From assembly GCF_029882185.1 (NCBI RefSeq), contig NZ_JAOULD010000011.1, forward strand, positions 1 through 45,796: a stretch of DNA of 45,796 bases, given 5' to 3'. Positions within the stretch are counted from its first letter, which is position 1, and every line of letters begins with the position of its first letter. This document shows positions 21,785 through 31,452 of this stretch, piece by piece. This DNA comes from Candidatus Nitrosopumilus sp. (lineage in GTDB: Archaea; Thermoproteota; Nitrososphaeria; Nitrososphaerales; Nitrosopumilaceae). Under the pieces are notes generated by a model that did no database searches, had not been told where the DNA came from, and was given only the letters and a program-made list of their open reading frames with translations. The translations under genes were made by a program, and so were the position numbers.

Positions 21785-23008
21785 ATGGGCAAATTTTCTC
21801 AAGAAATTGAAGTCAGAGGTCATTTGATTGACTCGTCAATTTTGACGAAGATCTTTGATAAAATTATGGATCTTCATGGGGAATTTGAGGTAGAAGAAAT
21901 TGAGATTGGTAAAAAGAAAGGGGATCATTCTTTTGCACGATTACTAGTTACAGGAAAGAATCAAAAACATCTGGATGAAATTTTAGAAACAATTTATCGA
22001 TTAGGAGCAGTATCAAAAATTCAACAAGAAATCAAACTAAAAAAATCTCCAAAAAATTATGTAATGCCAGATGATTTTTACAGTACAACAAATAACCACA
22101 CAAGTATTTTTTACAAAGGAAAATGGATTCAAGTAGAAAATATGATGATGGATAAATGTATAGTTGTAAAAGGAAACAGAGCATTTTGTGTTCCAGTAAG
22201 AGATGTAAAAAAAGGAGATAATGTGATTGTGGGAGAAAGCGGAATCAAAATTACCCCACCAGAGCGTCCAAGAGAAGGAGTCAATGTTTTTGAATTTATG
22301 GGAAGTTCAAGTTCCAGCGAGAGACCAACTCAACACATTGCAAAAAAAGTAGCTGATGATATTTACAATACAAAGAAAAAGGGAGGAAAAATCGTCATCG
22401 TTGGAGGTCCTGCAATTGTACATACAGGAGCAGATGATGCTGTATCATATTTGATCAAGGCAGGATACATTGACGGAGTATTGGCAGGAAATGCATTAGC
22501 AGTTCACGATATAGAGTATGCGACTCTTGGCACATCCCTTGGAATGAATGTTCATGATGCAACACTTGCTTATCACGGGCATAGAAATCACATGGATACA
22601 ATCAACGCAGTTTTCAAAGCAGGCTCTATTGCAAACATGGTAAAAAGTAAAAAACTAACCAAAGGAATCATGTATGAATGTATAAAAAATAATATTCCAT
22701 TTGTTTTGGCAGGATCAATTAGAGATGATGGTCCTCTACCAGATGTAATAACAGATGTTGCACAAGCACAGCGAGAATACAAAAAAATTCTAAAAGATGC
22801 AAGTATGGTGATAATGATTTCAACTATGCTGCATTCTATTGCTACAGGAAACATGCTACCTGCAAATGTCAAAGTGATTGTAGTGGATATCAGCCAGCCA
22901 ACCGTTACAAAATTAATGGATAGAGGAACTTGGCAAGCTATGGGAATTGTATCCGACGTGGGTGCATTTTTGCCAATGGTTGCACAACAAATCAAGAAAA
23001 AGAAATGA
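21785..23008 (+). CDS. TIGR00300-family protein (LOR/SDH conserved region; ornithine cyclodeaminase type)
   Basis: The 407-residue protein has the two-part structure of TIGR00300. An N-terminal regulatory-like domain (about 1-95, FSQEIEVRGHLIDSSILTKIFD) joins a C-terminal Rossmann-type domain with GGKIVIVGGPAIVHTGADDAV and the later VLAGSIRDDGPLPDV and MISTMLHSIATGN segments. Archaeal members have been reported as NAD-dependent ornithine cyclodeaminases that form proline from ornithine, and the same module occurs in plant lysine-ketoglutarate reductase/saccharopine dehydrogenase and cyanobacterial arginine dihydrolase. The proline-forming role is established for relatives and inferred here. 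Confidence 0.82.
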   Translation: MGKFSQEIEVRGHLIDSSILTKIFDKIMDLHGEFEVEEIEIGKKKGDHSFARLLVTGKNQKHLDEILETIYRLGAVSKIQQEIKLKKSPKNYVMPDDFYSTTNNHTSIFYKGKWIQVENMMMDKCIVVKGNRAFCVPVRDVKKGDNVIVGESGIKITPPERPREGVNVFEFMGSSSSSERPTQHIAKKVADDIYNTKKKGGKIVIVGGPAIVHTGADDAVSYLIKAGYIDGVLAGNALAVHDIEYATLGTSLGMNVHDATLAYHGHRNHMDTINAVFKAGSIANMVKSKKLTKGIMYECIKNNIPFVLAGSIRDDGPLPDVITDVAQAQREYKKILKDASMVIMISTMLHSIATGNMLPANVKVIVVDISQPTVTKLMDRGTWQAMGIVSDVGAFLPMVAQQIKKKK

Positions 23009-23253
23009 TTAAGGAGACAGTCTAGGATACCTCAAAACCAAGTCATCTGAACCATCATGGACAAATAAAATAAATGTAAAAAATATGACTGAGTGTAAAA
23101 AATACTTTCTTAATCTATTTCAAACAGAATTTTTAATAAAGGATTACAATATGTTAAAAATTTTAAATTAGAATTTAACGATTTCGTATAATAAAACTGG
23201 ATAAATTCTACGCTTTTCTTAAATTGAAAATTCATGCAAGGATTTTATTAAAA

Positions 23254-24207
23254 ATGAAGAAATATCTTTCATATTCTCTAGGATTGTTGTTTTTAGGACT
23301 ATTAGTCAATCCAGCATTTGGGGAAGTGACCAGTCTTTATACAAACAATGATTCATTTTTGATGGGGGATAAAATTGAATTTTCAGGTACTGTTGAAAAA
23401 GAATCTAATGGACTAGTAACAATCGTGATTCAAGATCTAAATAACGAATTTGTGTTGTTAACACAAGCAACGATAAACCATGATGACACTTTTGAAAAAA
23501 GTATACAAATCGAGGAAACATTTACTCATAATGGAATTTACAACGCAACAGGTTTCATTCTAAACATGACTAGAGGAGTCACTTCAGAATTTAGTGTGTC
23601 ATTAGATGAAAATAAAATAATCGACGAAATAATTTCAGAAGAACTAGAAGATAAGGTAATTGAGAATGCACAAATTATAATTCAAGGAAATGAACAAGAT
23701 GTTCCATTAGAGAACGTAAAGATCATAAATAGAGATTTTGTTGATTCTAATGTCCAACCATCTTATTACGTTAAAAGATATTATTCTGAACCTGCATACA
23801 AGAGTTGGTTTGATAGGAATTATCCTGGACAAACAATTGAAGAAACCGTGGGATACACAGACAATGTAGAAAAAATAAAATCAGCAGTAAATGACATTAT
23901 GGATAATAAAATTATTCCAGAAGTACAAGCATCATCAATTGTTACATCTAATCATAATAGTGATGATTCAGATATTGCACAAATTACATTGATTTTAGCC
24001 GCATTAGGTATATTATTTGGAGCAGTGTACGGCGTTAAAAAACAAGTAGATAATAATTCAAGACAAATTTCAATTAACAGAAACAGTATAAGCATTCCAA
24101 AAATCATCCATCACAAGTTTGATCCTAAAGAGATCCTTGAGACAAGATTGGTCAAAGGTGAAATCACTTTGGAAGAATATGAAAAACTAAAATCAAAATT
24201 AGACTAA
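23254..24207 (+). CDS. secreted or membrane-anchored protein with C-terminal SHOCT-like motif, 317 aa
   Basis: ATG 23254 gives a clean Sec signal (KKYLSYSLGLLFLGLLVNPAFG) and is preferred over an upstream TTG. The ectodomain (about 25-245) opens with a beta-sandwich-like part (SLYTNNDSFLMGDKIEFSGTVEKESNGLVTI). A single membrane helix follows at about 250-270 (ITLILAALGILFGAVYGVKK). The cytoplasmic tail ends with a SHOCT-like helix pair (FDPKEILETRLVKGEITLEEYEKL). This is a common thaumarchaeal cell-surface layout; role unknown. The 245 bp upstream hold no convincing gene. Confidence 0.75.
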   Translation: MKKYLSYSLGLLFLGLLVNPAFGEVTSLYTNNDSFLMGDKIEFSGTVEKESNGLVTIVIQDLNNEFVLLTQATINHDDTFEKSIQIEETFTHNGIYNATGFILNMTRGVTSEFSVSLDENKIIDEIISEELEDKVIENAQIIIQGNEQDVPLENVKIINRDFVDSNVQPSYYVKRYYSEPAYKSWFDRNYPGQTIEETVGYTDNVEKIKSAVNDIMDNKIIPEVQASSIVTSNHNSDDSDIAQITLILAALGILFGAVYGVKKQVDNNSRQISINRNSISIPKIIHHKFDPKEILETRLVKGEITLEEYEKLKSKLD

Positions 24208-25554
24208 CTATGAAACAACTGTAGAACTTGGGGTTTCTTGTAAGAAATCCTTTCTCAATTTACCGAAAAAGTCAGCAATCATATCAATACCTGCAACCAC
24301 TTTAGGAGCATTCTTTTTTACAAATTCAATTTTTTCTATGCTGGATTTTGGTTTGTTATCCAGATAATTTTGATAGACTTTTGCTCCATCATAGTCTACA
24401 TATGCAATCCTTGCACTAAAGTCTGTTCTCTCTAAAACAAGGCTATCACCACCAACTATTGCAGTGTGATAAGGGTGGACAATCAAAGATTCAGATAATT
24501 TTTGAGATGTAAAGATATTAGATTTTTGCAAATCAGGGGCATATGAATTAAAATCAGCTAAAAGATAGAAAGTAGCATCAGGTTTTGTTACTTTTACTCC
24601 TTCAATTGCAGTAAGAGCATGATGAGTGTATTCGCCCATTATTTGATGAATGTTTCTTGTAACTTCAAAATATTCATCCATTTCTTTACTGATTTCAAAT
24701 CCTGCAACAGCAGCGTGTTGTATTGGAGTTGATACTGCAGTATATTCAGTTGCAAGAATTTTTTTAAACTGCACCCCAAGATTCTCAGCATGTTGTGGAA
24801 AAACAACATAGCCCAAACGATACCCGCCAGCAGCGTGTGATTTTGATAGACCATTTGTAATGAATGTTCCTTCAGGATAAATTTTTCCCATACTGACAAA
24901 TTTTGAAAAATTGTATGTTGTTTGAGCATAAATTTCGTCAGAAATCACCGTAATGTTTTGTTCTTTACATATATCAGCAATTTCCTCTAGCTCTAGTCGA
25001 TCATACAATAATCCCGTAGGATTATTTGGATTGTTTAAAATCAATATCTTTTGTCTGTCTTGTAATCTTAATGCTAATTTCTTTAGATCATTTGGAGATA
25101 TTTTTTTGTTAGCTCTAGTAGGCAACATGTGGTAATTTTTTTTGAGAAATCGGATTTGAGGAAGATATCCTAACCATGCAGGAGTAGGCAAAATTACAGT
25201 CCCGTGTAAAATTTCTAAAAGATTAAAGATCAGTTCTTTTGTTCCAGGGCCAACATAGATTCTTTCGGGGGAGACATCCATATTGAAATAATGTTTGTTG
25301 TATTTAGAAATGGCATTTCGTAATTCTGTGATTCCAGATATAGGGGCATATGCTCCCTTGTCAACATTTTTGATTAATGCTTCCTGAATTAATTTAGGGA
25401 CAGGAAAGGGAGATTGACCAAATGCAAATCCATAAAATCCAAAACTACATTCTGCATGAGGACAGTTTGAATGAAATTCTTGCAAAAATGTGTTTAATTT
25501 GAGATTCTCAGGCATCTCAATGTCTTCTACCTGCTGATCAACTACAAATTTCAA
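24208..25554 (-). CDS. PLP-dependent aminotransferase, class I/II
   Basis: A fold-type I aminotransferase. LNNPNNPTG, the ISDEIYAQ segment (Asp and Tyr for PLP) and the Schiff-base Lys in NGLSKSHAAGGYRLGY are all present. The likely start is TTG 25554, because a TATA box (TTTATAAT, minus strand, 25578-25585) is centred 27 bp upstream; a TTG four codons earlier (25566) is also open. Family members transaminate aspartate, alanine or aromatic residues; the C-terminal domain does not let me choose. It ends directly against the SHOCT gene, stop to stop. Confidence 0.87.
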   Translation of the reverse strand: MKFVVDQQVEDIEMPENLKLNTFLQEFHSNCPHAECSFGFYGFAFGQSPFPVPKLIQEALIKNVDKGAYAPISGITELRNAISKYNKHYFNMDVSPERIYVGPGTKELIFNLLEILHGTVILPTPAWLGYLPQIRFLKKNYHMLPTRANKKISPNDLKKLALRLQDRQKILILNNPNNPTGLLYDRLELEEIADICKEQNITVISDEIYAQTTYNFSKFVSMGKIYPEGTFITNGLSKSHAAGGYRLGYVVFPQHAENLGVQFKKILATEYTAVSTPIQHAAVAGFEISKEMDEYFEVTRNIHQIMGEYTHHALTAIEGVKVTKPDATFYLLADFNSYAPDLQKSNIFTSQKLSESLIVHPYHTAIVGGDSLVLERTDFSARIAYVDYDGAKVYQNYLDNKPKSSIEKIEFVKKNAPKVVAGIDMIADFFGKLRKDFLQETPSSTVVS

Positions 25555-25577
25555 TAATGTTACCAACAGGGACAGGC

Positions 25578-25585
25578 ATTATAAA
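25578..25585 (-). promoter_or_regulatory. TATA box of the aminotransferase gene
   Basis: TTTATAAT on the minus strand is centred about 27 bp before TTG 25554, the standard spacing for archaeal TBP-driven initiation. It supports a leaderless message beginning at that TTG rather than at TTG 25566. Confidence 0.5.
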
Positions 25586-25624
25586 CAAATCGAGAAATAA
25601 TAGATAACAAATAGATAGATTTCA

Positions 25625-27547
25625 TCAACTTATTTTTTCAATTTCATCTAAAACTTCAGGATTTTCCAAAGAAGACAAGTCTCCAAGTTCCTGGCCTAAC
25701 AATTTGGATTTTAATAATCTGCGCATAATTTTTCCTGTTCTGGTTTTCGGGAGGTCTGATAATTGAAAAAGTAGTTTTGGTCTTGCCAACTTGCCAATTT
25801 TTTCTACCACATAATCAGAAATTTCAGAGACAGACAATTTTTCAGAGACGTTAGATACAAAAAATACTACAATTGCTTCACCAGTGATATCATCAGGAAT
25901 TGCAATTGCTGCAGCGTCAGAGATTTTTTCATTGGATATAACAACATGTTCAATTTCAGCAGTAGACATTCGATGACCTGATACGTTAATCACATCATCA
26001 GTTCTTCCACGCATATACCAAAGACCATCCTCATCCACATACACATAATCCCCATGAAACCAAACATCTTTAAATTTAGACCAATATGTTTTCAAATATC
26101 TTTCATCATCATTTAACAGACCTCGTGTCATAGCAGGCCAAGGAGATTTTATTACTAAATAACCATTTTTGCCTCTAACAGAATTTTGATTCTCATCAAC
26201 TACATCCAAATTCATTCCAGGTACCGGAATTCCAACAGTAGATGGTTTTAGTTTCATTCCAGGAAAAACAGACAACATTGCGCCACCAATTTCAGTTCCT
26301 CCAGAAAGATTCATGATAGGAATTTTTTTATTTCCAACTTTTTCATACAGCCACCACCATGAATCCTCATCAAGAGGTTCACCGGTGGTTGGAATGTTCC
26401 TGATTTTATCTAATGAAAATAATTTAGACGGTTTAATGTTATTTTTTTTAAACAATCTTACAGCAGTTGGAGATATCCCAAAGATTGTTGCACCATATTC
26501 CGATAACATCCTCCAAAGTCTATCAGATGTGGGAAAATCTAATCCTCCATCGTAAATCACAGCAGATGCGCCAATCATTAAAAGACCATAGATATTCCAT
26601 ACGAGGCCAGTAATCCAACCAATATCTGCAGGCCAAAATAGCGTATCTTGTGCCTGCAAATCAATAAGATATGCTGCCTGATGTCCCGCAAACACCGAAA
26701 ACCCACCATGAGTATGAATCACGCCTTTTGGTTTGCCTGTAGTGCCAGAAGTATACAAGATAAACAAAGGATCCTCAGAATCTAAAATTTCAGTATCGCA
26801 AGAATCGCTCTGAGTAGATACAAGTTTGTCGTAAAAAACAATGTTTTCAGATTCAGCATATTCATCAATTCCTTTGTATGGTACCAGTATTGTTTTTTCT
26901 ACAAATGTATCGACAAGTGCAATTTCCATAGATTTTTTTTGAGAAACAGGTTTTCCTTTACGATAAAAACCATCTGAAATTATTAAAAATTTAGCACTAC
27001 AATCTTTTAGTCTCACATGTAATGATTCTGAACTATATCCAGAAAAAATTACAGTTTGTATTGCACCTATTTTTGCTGCAGCAAGTATAGATAAAATTGC
27101 TTCTTCAATCATAGGCAAATATATTGCAATAACATCTCCTTTTTTTGCCCCCATTGACTTTAATCCATTTGCAAGTTTTGAGACTTTTGAATTTAATTCA
27201 GAATATGAAATTTTTGATTTTTTGCCATCTTCAGATTCAAAATAATATGCAATTTTTTCAGGAGATTTTTTAGCAAATTTTTCTACAGAAGATTTGCAAA
27301 GATTTGTTTTTCCGTCAACAAACCACTTTGACCATGCTATCCCTTTTGAGTTATCCAATATTTTTGTATATGGTTTATCCCAAACTACACCAATGTCTTC
27401 ATCTACTGATTTCCAATACCATTCTAAATCATTTTTAGATTTATCAGATAAATCATTCAACGTCAAAAGATTATGCTTTTTCATAAATTTGTAAATATTA
27501 GATTCCTGGATTTGTTTTTCAGTTGGAACAAATTCAAAATCAGACAA
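25625..27547 (-). CDS. AMP-forming acyl-CoA synthetase, acetyl-CoA-synthetase-like
   Basis: This 640-residue enzyme has the ANL core motifs: LYTSGTTGKPKGVIH (A3), GRTDDVINVSGHRM (A8) and PKTRTGKIMRR (A10 lysine). Length and N-terminal domain match acetyl-CoA synthetase. However, the acetate-pocket signature, normally DTWWQTETGG with the Trp that limits acyl size, is replaced by NLSGGTEIGG, pointing to a bulkier or different acid, as in acetoacetyl- or propionyl-type synthetases. The start is TTG 27547, 40 bp downstream of the 87-residue gene in the gat cluster. The acs symbol is withheld because the substrate is doubtful. Confidence 0.85.
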   Translation of the reverse strand: MSDFEFVPTEKQIQESNIYKFMKKHNLLTLNDLSDKSKNDLEWYWKSVDEDIGVVWDKPYTKILDNSKGIAWSKWFVDGKTNLCKSSVEKFAKKSPEKIAYYFESEDGKKSKISYSELNSKVSKLANGLKSMGAKKGDVIAIYLPMIEEAILSILAAAKIGAIQTVIFSGYSSESLHVRLKDCSAKFLIISDGFYRKGKPVSQKKSMEIALVDTFVEKTILVPYKGIDEYAESENIVFYDKLVSTQSDSCDTEILDSEDPLFILYTSGTTGKPKGVIHTHGGFSVFAGHQAAYLIDLQAQDTLFWPADIGWITGLVWNIYGLLMIGASAVIYDGGLDFPTSDRLWRMLSEYGATIFGISPTAVRLFKKNNIKPSKLFSLDKIRNIPTTGEPLDEDSWWWLYEKVGNKKIPIMNLSGGTEIGGAMLSVFPGMKLKPSTVGIPVPGMNLDVVDENQNSVRGKNGYLVIKSPWPAMTRGLLNDDERYLKTYWSKFKDVWFHGDYVYVDEDGLWYMRGRTDDVINVSGHRMSTAEIEHVVISNEKISDAAAIAIPDDITGEAIVVFFVSNVSEKLSVSEISDYVVEKIGKLARPKLLFQLSDLPKTRTGKIMRRLLKSKLLGQELGDLSSLENPEVLDEIEKIS

Positions 27548-27587
27548 GGTTTCTTTTTTTAGATTATGACACAGTAAAAAGATTTTT

Positions 27588-27851
27588 TTATGAAATATCT
27601 ATCCCAAGACGTCTAGCGCATGCAATAGATGATTTACCTACATCTTCATTAATTCCAAATTGAAGTAATTTTTCTGTCCATCCGGTTTGTATCCCCATTG
27701 TGTTTTCACGATAATATTCTCTTAAAATCACGCCTATTTCATCATCTAATCTGTGCCTAGTAGCATCATTCATGCCTGCTTGAAGAATGGTAGCATCAGA
27801 CATAGCCAGAATTTTGATAAATTCTATATCTTCAAGAGATATTTCAGGCAT
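27588..27851 (-). CDS. hypothetical protein, 87 aa, fourth gene of the gatCAB operon
   Basis: Its ATG overlaps the last base of the gatB stop (TAATG), so it is translationally coupled to gatCAB. The protein is helical with a conserved-looking core (SLEDIEFIKILAMSDATILQAGMNDATRHRLDDEIGVILREYY). It contains one Cys and no nucleotide-binding motif. The coupling suggests a role near the amidotransferase, but I do not recognise a family and cannot say what it does. Confidence 0.72.
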   Translation of the reverse strand: MPEISLEDIEFIKILAMSDATILQAGMNDATRHRLDDEIGVILREYYRENTMGIQTGWTEKLLQFGINEDVGKSSIACARRLGIDIS

Positions 27852-29257
27852 TAGATACCAATTTGTTTTTTTAACAAATTCAAAGTTAATGTAGGATCTG
27901 CCTTTCCCTTTGTTTTTTGCATAACTTTGCCCACCAAATAATTAATTGTCTGAGGGTTTGACCTTGTTTGCTCAACAGCTTGTGCCTCTTCAGAGATTAC
28001 CTGTGTTATAATTCCAGACAATTCAGATTCATCAGAAACATTTCCAAGATCTAGTTCTTTGATTATTATTGACAAATCTTTTCCAGTTTTCAGAATCTCA
28101 TGTAATGCATTTTTTGATGAATTTCTAGATAGTTTGCTAGACTGAATAGAATCTGCTAGATCTTTTAAATGATGAGGTGTCAATTTTGATGCTTCTCGTT
28201 TTTCTCTTGTGTCTACTAGTCCCATCAAATCAGTTGTGATTATATTTGCAATTTCTTTTGCATTTGATTCAGTGTGAGAGTCTTCAAACAAATCAGAATA
28301 ATACTTGTCAGAGGATAGCACGTCAGCTACCTGTGCAGGAATATGATATTTTGAAACATATCTTTCTTTTTTAGAGACGATGCTTTCAGGCATTTCAGAA
28401 ATTAATTTTGTTTTAGTTGCAGGATCAATTATGACCCATGGAATATCGCCTTCCAAAAAGTAACGATAATCCAATTCCTCTTCTTTAGAACGGGATGATA
28501 CAGTTATCTTTCTTTTATCATCCCAATGACGTGTTTCTTGGATGATTTCAATTTCACGAGAATGCAAACTTTCTTGTCTAGTAATTTCAAAGTGCACTGC
28601 TTTTTCTAAATCATGAAATGATCCAATGTTTTTAATTTCAACTTTTTTTCCTCCTTTGATTGATACATTAGCATCTGCTCTCATCGCACCCTCCAAACTA
28701 GGATCTGCAACTCCAAGATTTTCAAGAATATCTGACAAAATATTTAGAAAATCTCGAACTTCTTTAGGAGTCTCAAAATCTGGTTCAGTAACAATTTCTA
28801 CTAACGGTGTGCCTGCACGATTGTAATCTACTAGAGTTATCTGATTTTTTGAAGAACTTCCTTCGTAAATCAACCTCCCAGGGTCTTCTTCTAGTTGGAT
28901 TCTAGTGATATTGATTTTTTTATCTCCCACCATTACCGAGCCAGTTCCACCGACACTTGTATCTCCATAGATATTGAGTTGTGTAATTTGAAAGTTTTTT
29001 GGCAAATCAGGATAGAAATAATTTTTTCTAAAGAATGCGATTTTTTCAGGAGTTGAGCAATTAAGAGCCATTGCAATAATTGTTGCTTTTTTTACCGCTT
29101 CTTGATTTAATCGAGGCATACTTCCAGGCAATCCAATACATATAGGACATATGTTTTCGTTGATTTCAAATCCACGATAGTTTGCTTTGCATGGGCAAAA
29201 TAATTTGCTATTTAGATTTGTTAGCTGACAGTGAATTTCCAAACCAATCATGGTCAA
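27851..29257 (-). CDS. gatB: Asp-tRNA(Asn)/Glu-tRNA(Gln) amidotransferase subunit B
   Basis: GatB (468 residues) binds the misacylated tRNA and activates its side chain with ATP. IGLEIHCQL opens the kinase-like cradle domain, the CPCKANY...CPICIG quartet forms the zinc site, and the C-terminal helical and YqeY-like tail (LVGKVMQKTKGKADPTLTLNLL) is intact. The TTG at 29257 overlaps the gatA stop (TTGA), matching the ATGA overlap between gatC and gatA; ATG 29251 is the alternative. With archaeal AspRS nearby, the product is most likely used to make Asn-tRNA. Confidence 0.96.
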   Translation of the reverse strand: MTMIGLEIHCQLTNLNSKLFCPCKANYRGFEINENICPICIGLPGSMPRLNQEAVKKATIIAMALNCSTPEKIAFFRKNYFYPDLPKNFQITQLNIYGDTSVGGTGSVMVGDKKINITRIQLEEDPGRLIYEGSSSKNQITLVDYNRAGTPLVEIVTEPDFETPKEVRDFLNILSDILENLGVADPSLEGAMRADANVSIKGGKKVEIKNIGSFHDLEKAVHFEITRQESLHSREIEIIQETRHWDDKRKITVSSRSKEEELDYRYFLEGDIPWVIIDPATKTKLISEMPESIVSKKERYVSKYHIPAQVADVLSSDKYYSDLFEDSHTESNAKEIANIITTDLMGLVDTREKREASKLTPHHLKDLADSIQSSKLSRNSSKNALHEILKTGKDLSIIIKELDLGNVSDESELSGIITQVISEEAQAVEQTRSNPQTINYLVGKVMQKTKGKADPTLTLNLLKKQIGI

Positions 29258-30699
29258 AGTGGAACCTCCGGCAAACGTACAGTTTGCTCTAATGCATATG
29301 CTGCTTGAAGTAATTGTTTATCCTGTAAGGTGTCTGCCATCAATTGGATTCCAATAGGCAAACCATTTGAAATTGCAAATGGAACAGAAATTGCAGGCTT
29401 TTCTGTGAGATTTGCAGTTACTGTGTTAATATCTACTAAAAATAGTGAGACAGGATCATCTATTTTTTCACCCAACTTGAATGGGAGTACCGGAACCGTA
29501 GGAGATAGTAGAAGATCAAATCTTTTAAACGCATCATTGATCTCATTAGTAAGTTTGCTTTTTACTTTTAATGCCTTTAAGAAATATTTTCCAGCTTGTC
29601 CTGAAGAGGGTACAAATCCACCAATAATCATTCTTCTAGTTACCTCGGGGCCAAAATTGCGTCTGGCCTTTGAGATGTATGAATTAAACTCATAGCCCTC
29701 AAGTGGAAAATCGTAACCATATCGTATGTTGTCATATCTTGCAAGATTACTTCCAGCTTCAGTTGCAGTAATGGTGTAATATGCTGCAACTGAATATTTT
29801 ACCATGTCAAGTGAGATCTCCTCACATATTGCACCCAAACTCTCAAGTTTGGAAATAGCATCTTTTGTTGCAGACAATACGGCAGGGTCTATTCCCTCAC
29901 CAATCATTTCTTTGATGATGCCGATTTTTTTGCCTTCAATGCCAGAATCTATTCCTGATAGATAGTCTTCATTTTTGTTATCAATTGTAGTATTGTCATT
30001 AGGATCAATTCCTGAAATCATATTTAGCATAAAGGCAGTATCTTTTACTGTTCTAGTCAAAGGGCCAATCTGTTCAATACTGTTAGCATATGAAATTAAA
30101 CCAAATCTGCTAATCAATCCATAAGTCGGTTTGAATCCTACTGCAGAACAAAAACTTGCAGGGTTTCTCACAGACCCACCAGTGTCAGAGCCAAGAGATG
30201 CAACACACTCAAATGCGCTAACAGATACCGCACTACCACCAGAAGAGCCACCTGGAACGCAGTCATTATTCCACGGATTTTTGCTGGGACCAAATGCACT
30301 AAACTCAGTAGTCAAACCCATTGCAAATTCATCCATGTTTACTTTGCCAACGAATATGGCATCTTGTTGCTTTAGTTTTCTAATCACAGTAGCATCATAT
30401 GGCGCAATAAAATTTTCAAGCATTTTTGATGCACATGTAGTTTTAGAGTCTTTGATACACAGATTGTCTTTAATTGAAATCGGCATTCCGAAACAGTCTC
30501 CAACTTTTTCGCCCGACTTTATTTTTTTGTCAATATCTCTGGCCTGATCAACTGCTTTTTCATTTACAGACAAAAATGCATGAAGTTTATCATCCTCATT
30601 ATGAATCTGCTCTAAGGTTTTTGCAACAAAATCTTCTGCAGATATATTTCCAATTTTTACTTCTTGAATGTAATCAAGAGCAGATATTTTTAGATTCAT
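29254..30699 (-). CDS. gatA: Asp-tRNA(Asn)/Glu-tRNA(Gln) amidotransferase subunit A
   Basis: GatA (481 residues) is the amidase that releases ammonia from glutamine for tRNA-bound Asp or Glu. The Ser-cis-Ser-Lys triad is K77, S152 and S176, in SIKDNL, PGGSSGGS and SDTGGSVRNP, with the spacing seen in characterised GatA. It starts at ATG 30699 overlapping the gatC stop and ends inside the gatB start. No odd residues are apparent. Confidence 0.96.
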   Translation of the reverse strand: MNLKISALDYIQEVKIGNISAEDFVAKTLEQIHNEDDKLHAFLSVNEKAVDQARDIDKKIKSGEKVGDCFGMPISIKDNLCIKDSKTTCASKMLENFIAPYDATVIRKLKQQDAIFVGKVNMDEFAMGLTTEFSAFGPSKNPWNNDCVPGGSSGGSAVSVSAFECVASLGSDTGGSVRNPASFCSAVGFKPTYGLISRFGLISYANSIEQIGPLTRTVKDTAFMLNMISGIDPNDNTTIDNKNEDYLSGIDSGIEGKKIGIIKEMIGEGIDPAVLSATKDAISKLESLGAICEEISLDMVKYSVAAYYTITATEAGSNLARYDNIRYGYDFPLEGYEFNSYISKARRNFGPEVTRRMIIGGFVPSSGQAGKYFLKALKVKSKLTNEINDAFKRFDLLLSPTVPVLPFKLGEKIDDPVSLFLVDINTVTANLTEKPAISVPFAISNGLPIGIQLMADTLQDKQLLQAAYALEQTVRLPEVPL

Positions 30700-30965
30700 G
30701 AAGACATCTTTGGTGCACGAACGTATGTTCCCTTGTAATGATTTAGTTTTTCAATCAATTTATCATCAAATGGGATGTATTCATCTTTTCTTAAATTTGA
30801 AAGAGAAATTTCAGGCATTGAAATTTCTTCGGATTCTACTCCTGCAGAATCTAAAATATCAAAATAATCAATCATAGCATGTACTTTTTCAATAAACTCT
30901 TTATGATCATCAACATCTATTCTCATCAATTTTGAGACGTGTTCTAATTCTTCTTCAGTTACCAT
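30696..30965 (-). CDS. gatC: Asp-tRNA(Asn)/Glu-tRNA(Gln) amidotransferase subunit C
   Basis: This 89-residue protein has the GatC pattern: an N-terminal helix pair (TEEELEHVSKLMRIDV and FIEKVHAMIDYFDIL) and a belt-like C-terminus that wraps GatA and GatB (LRKDEYIPF). It is the first gene of gatC-gatA-gatB, starting at ATG 30965. Subunit C holds the complex together and helps hand over ammonia. Confidence 0.93.
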   Translation of the reverse strand: MVTEEELEHVSKLMRIDVDDHKEFIEKVHAMIDYFDILDSAGVESEEISMPEISLSNLRKDEYIPFDDKLIEKLNHYKGTYVRAPKMSS

Positions 30966-30992
30966 GATGTTTCAGATATTAATGCATTATAT

Positions 30993-31380
30993 TTAATCTA
31001 ACAAAATACCAAGAAAAGGAATAGTTTGGACATAGGATGAGCCGGATCCTGGGCAACTCCCTCCAGAACATATCTTTCCAAACATTAGTATAGGTGATTC
31101 ATTAACTCCTTTATTAGATGGAGTCATCTTCAAGAGCATTGCCAGCTGTTGTTGTACCAAAATAAATACGCAGTTCTTCACAAAGATCTATACTTTGATC
31201 AAGATAGGCATATGCTATAATAGTAGGAGAGTTTGATGTTGCACAATCTACAATATAGAATGCATTGGTAGAACCTCCTAGAGTTTCAACAACAGCGCGG
31301 TATCTTCTCTAACATAGAATGTGTTTGGGGAATCATTGTTTATAATATTAATTCTCCACACCGCAGAACAGAATTGGAAA
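30993..31380 (-). pseudogene. degraded protein gene between aspS and gatC
   Basis: Three minus-strand frames read as one protein broken by two frameshifts, near 31290 and 31133. They read FCSAVWRINIINNDSPNTF, then VVETLGGSTNAFYIVDC and EELRIYFGTTTAGNALE, then a frame ending SPILMFGKICSGGSCPG and FLGILLD with TAA at 30993. The composition (Ser/Thr/Asn/Gly, alternating strands) suggests a secreted or surface beta-rich protein. No ATG-led version survives. The 487-bp gap between gatC and aspS holds nothing else I can support. Confidence 0.5.
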
Positions 31381-31452
31381 AAATGACTGATAAAGTATTG
31401 AACAAAATCAAAAAATCCTCCTACAAATAAAATTTAGAATTATCTCAAAAAT

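Noticed and set aside
23085-23171. 28-codon frame upstream of the SHOCT-tailed gene
   Set aside because: Composition is ordinary AT-rich sequence, with no Cys pattern, operon coupling or promoter spacing to support it.
30131-30547. 138-codon + frame
   Set aside because: It is antisense to the conserved triad region of gatA, whose reading is certain.
30993-31181. 62-codon minus frame taken as an intact gene
   Set aside because: Its first half does not join to protein-like sequence; the neighbouring frames continue it upstream, so it is better read as the last part of a frameshifted pseudogene.
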